From Spirochaetia bacterium (GTDB lineage: Bacteria > Spirochaetota > Spirochaetia > Treponematales > Rectinemataceae): a DNA stretch of 7,427 bases. Below the pieces are notes generated by a model, which was not told where the DNA came from, searched no databases, and saw only the letters and a list, made by a program, of their open reading frames with translations. The stretch spans positions 1-7,427 of the forward strand of contig JAJTBL010000083.1 in the NCBI GenBank assembly GCA_021286925.1, in the 5' to 3' direction. Position numbers and translations under genes: made by a program. This document shows, piece by piece, positions 6,504-7,427 of the stretch; positions within the stretch are counted from its first letter, which is position 1; each line of letters begins with the position of its first letter.

Positions 6504-7325
6504 TCAGGGCATGATGGTAAATTCCTGGACCAGCTGGATTGCGCTTTCCACACTCTTGACCCCGGAGACATCGTGGGTTGCCGCGATTGCGCTGTCCACG
6601 GACGATTGGGTGTTCGCAACTCCATGCAGCACCACCGTTCCCTTTTCCACCGCCGCTTCAAGGAAATGAATCGGAATCTTGCGGGTATAGAGAATTTCCG
6701 TGACAATCGCTTGCGCCAGCACCATATTCTCCAGCTTCTCCCTGCCAGCTTTTTCGCGTTCCTGATCGATAAGGGCGCGCCGCAGATTGTCAATCGCAAC
6801 AGCCGCGTGAGCCGCGTCCAGCACGCCGGTATTGATGGTCAAATCGAATTCACGCGGATCCATCCAGTTGGTTCCGAAAAAATACTTGTGGAATCCGCCC
6901 CGGTCATGGTCGCTCTGTTCAATAATCTGCAAAGCCCGCTTATTGTCGCAGAAAAAGCTCTTTTTAACGATTTCGACCCGTGAAGCGATCGGCGCTGTCA
7001 GCTTGATGCTCAAAACATGAGGAATGCCTTTCAGAATGGAATAAGCGCCTCGTCCCAGGAGGATGCAGTCGTTCCTGCTCGCGGCTTCCAGGATGACCGT
7101 CTTCAGAAAATGCAGATAGTCATCGCGCTGCTGCGAAAGGGAAGCCCAGAAGCCAGGATTCTTTTCATCATATTTCTGCCGCTTCTCAGGCGAAATTCCG
7201 AACTCATCCAGTCTTTTTTCTATATCGCTTTTTTGAATCAGCGTATAGCCCGAAATTCTCGCAAGCTCCTCCGCTGTTTCTTCACCGAGGGAAGCAAGCT
7301 CACGAGCGATAGTTATGATTGCCAT
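6504..7325 (-). CDS. Cytidylate-kinase-like (AAK6) protein with C-terminal BON domain
   Basis: A cytosolic protein of 273 residues; true activity unknown. Residues 1 to about 190 resemble the cytidylate kinase-like family (PF13189 type): MAIITIAREL start, LLGRGAYSIL (89-98), SIKLTAPIASRV (106-117), and the family-like HKYFFG..W.DP..FDLTINT stretch (146-166). About 205-270 resembles a BON domain (VVLHGVANTQSSVDSAIA, then a closing VKSVESAIQLV strand-helix). The N-terminal P-loop is unusual: the family's GSGG(R/K) reads ASLGEE (11-16), losing two glycines and the basic residue, so nucleotide phosphotransfer is doubtful. No signal peptide or membrane segment is seen, unlike the many exported BON proteins. 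ATG 7325 was chosen for the AAGGAGG eight bases upstream; an ATG at 7424 would place the promoter inside the gene. It leads the operon containing rlmB. I recall similar proteins in treponemes. Confidence 0.82.
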   Translation of the reverse strand: MAIITIARELASLGEETAEELARISGYTLIQKSDIEKRLDEFGISPEKRQKYDEKNPGFWASLSQQRDDYLHFLKTVILEAASRNDCILLGRGAYSILKGIPHVLSIKLTAPIASRVEIVKKSFFCDNKRALQIIEQSDHDRGGFHKYFFGTNWMDPREFDLTINTGVLDAAHAAVAIDNLRRALIDQEREKAGREKLENMVLAQAIVTEILYTRKIPIHFLEAAVEKGTVVLHGVANTQSSVDSAIAATHDVSGVKSVESAIQLVQEFTIMP

Positions 7326-7333
7326 GATTGTAC

Positions 7334-7340
7334 CCTCCTT
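7334..7340 (-). promoter_or_regulatory. Shine-Dalgarno sequence of the kinase-like/BON gene
   Basis: AAGGAGG on the - strand lies eight bases before the ATG at 7325. It decides the start against the longer frame from 7424, which has no comparable site. Confidence 0.85.
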
Positions 7341-7346
7341 ACCCTT

Positions 7347-7375
7347 ACTGTAAGTCGAATTGATACAGTTGTCAA
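7347..7375 (-). promoter_or_regulatory. Sigma70-type promoter of the kinase-like/BON-rlmB operon
   Basis: On the - strand, TTGACA (7375-7370) is a perfect -35. A 17-base spacer separates it from TACAGT (7352-7347), a fair -10. Transcription should begin near 7340, giving a short leader of about 15 bases that still includes the AAGGAGG ribosome binding site. Bases 7376-7427 beyond it show no gene I can support. Confidence 0.7.
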
Positions 7376-7427
7376 ATAAGAAACCATTGCGCGGAGCGGT
7401 CAGGTAGAACAGAATCATATTCACTGC

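Noticed and set aside
6148..6983. Two long + strand frames (6148-6669 and 6483-6983) opposite rlmB and the kinase-like/BON gene.
   Set aside because: Both are antisense to well-supported genes, and their translations show no family features.
7326..7424. Upstream extension of the kinase-like/BON gene to an ATG at 7424.
   Set aside because: The added 33 residues cover the TTGACA/TACAGT promoter and the AAGGAGG site and look non-coding. The family N terminus begins at 7325.
1..7427. Search for CRISPR repeats, insertion sequences, tRNA or rRNA genes, and a defence or phage cassette.
   Set aside because: No regularly spaced repeats, transposase motifs, tRNA-like folds or rRNA signatures were seen on either strand. 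All long stretches are explained by housekeeping genes.

Overview
The window is a compact stretch of bacterial chromosome with six intact or nearly intact protein genes, one gene cut by the left edge and one decayed gene fragment. Gaps are short, and there are no RNA genes, insertion sequences or CRISPR repeats. The gene content is housekeeping: redox, pentose phosphate, RNA processing, rRNA methylation and pyrimidine synthesis. A one-chain PyrB-PyrI aspartate carbamoyltransferase, and a cytidylate-kinase-like protein with a BON tail, both resemble what I recall from spirochaetes (Treponema/Spirochaeta-like). Spirochaetota is therefore my best guess, made from protein content alone and not firm.

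Left part, + strand: the 3' nine-tenths of a flavodoxin-fold NAD(P)H oxidoreductase (to 569), then rpiB (575-1009) five bases later. Behind rpiB lies an unlabelled remnant, about 1035-1223, that reads as the last ~62 residues of a D-2-hydroxyacid dehydrogenase (glyoxylate/hydroxypyruvate reductase type) without the rest of the gene. Its stop overlaps the 3' end of the next gene, which runs the other way.

Middle: a beta-CASP metallo-beta-lactamase-fold ribonuclease candidate on the - strand (1211-2626) diverges from an RlmD/TrmA-family RNA uracil-5-methyltransferase on the + strand (2714-3964) across an 87-base gap. A good hairpin and a very strong Shine-Dalgarno sequence then precede the fused pyrBI gene (4024-5604), which ends in a textbook intrinsic terminator (5627-5654).

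Right part, - strand: a strong sigma70-type promoter (7347-7375) and ribosome binding site drive a cytidylate-kinase-like/BON protein (6504-7325). An RlmB/TrmH-type 2'-O-methyltransferase follows at once. The stop of the first gene and a possible start of the second share a TGATG overlap, so the two are probably one operon. RlmD, RlmB and the beta-CASP protein give the window an RNA-maturation flavour, but they sit in different transcription units. I see no evidence of a new defence or mobile system. The points most worth a second look are the dehydrogenase remnant, the atypical P-loop of the kinase-like/BON protein and the leader hairpin before pyrBI.
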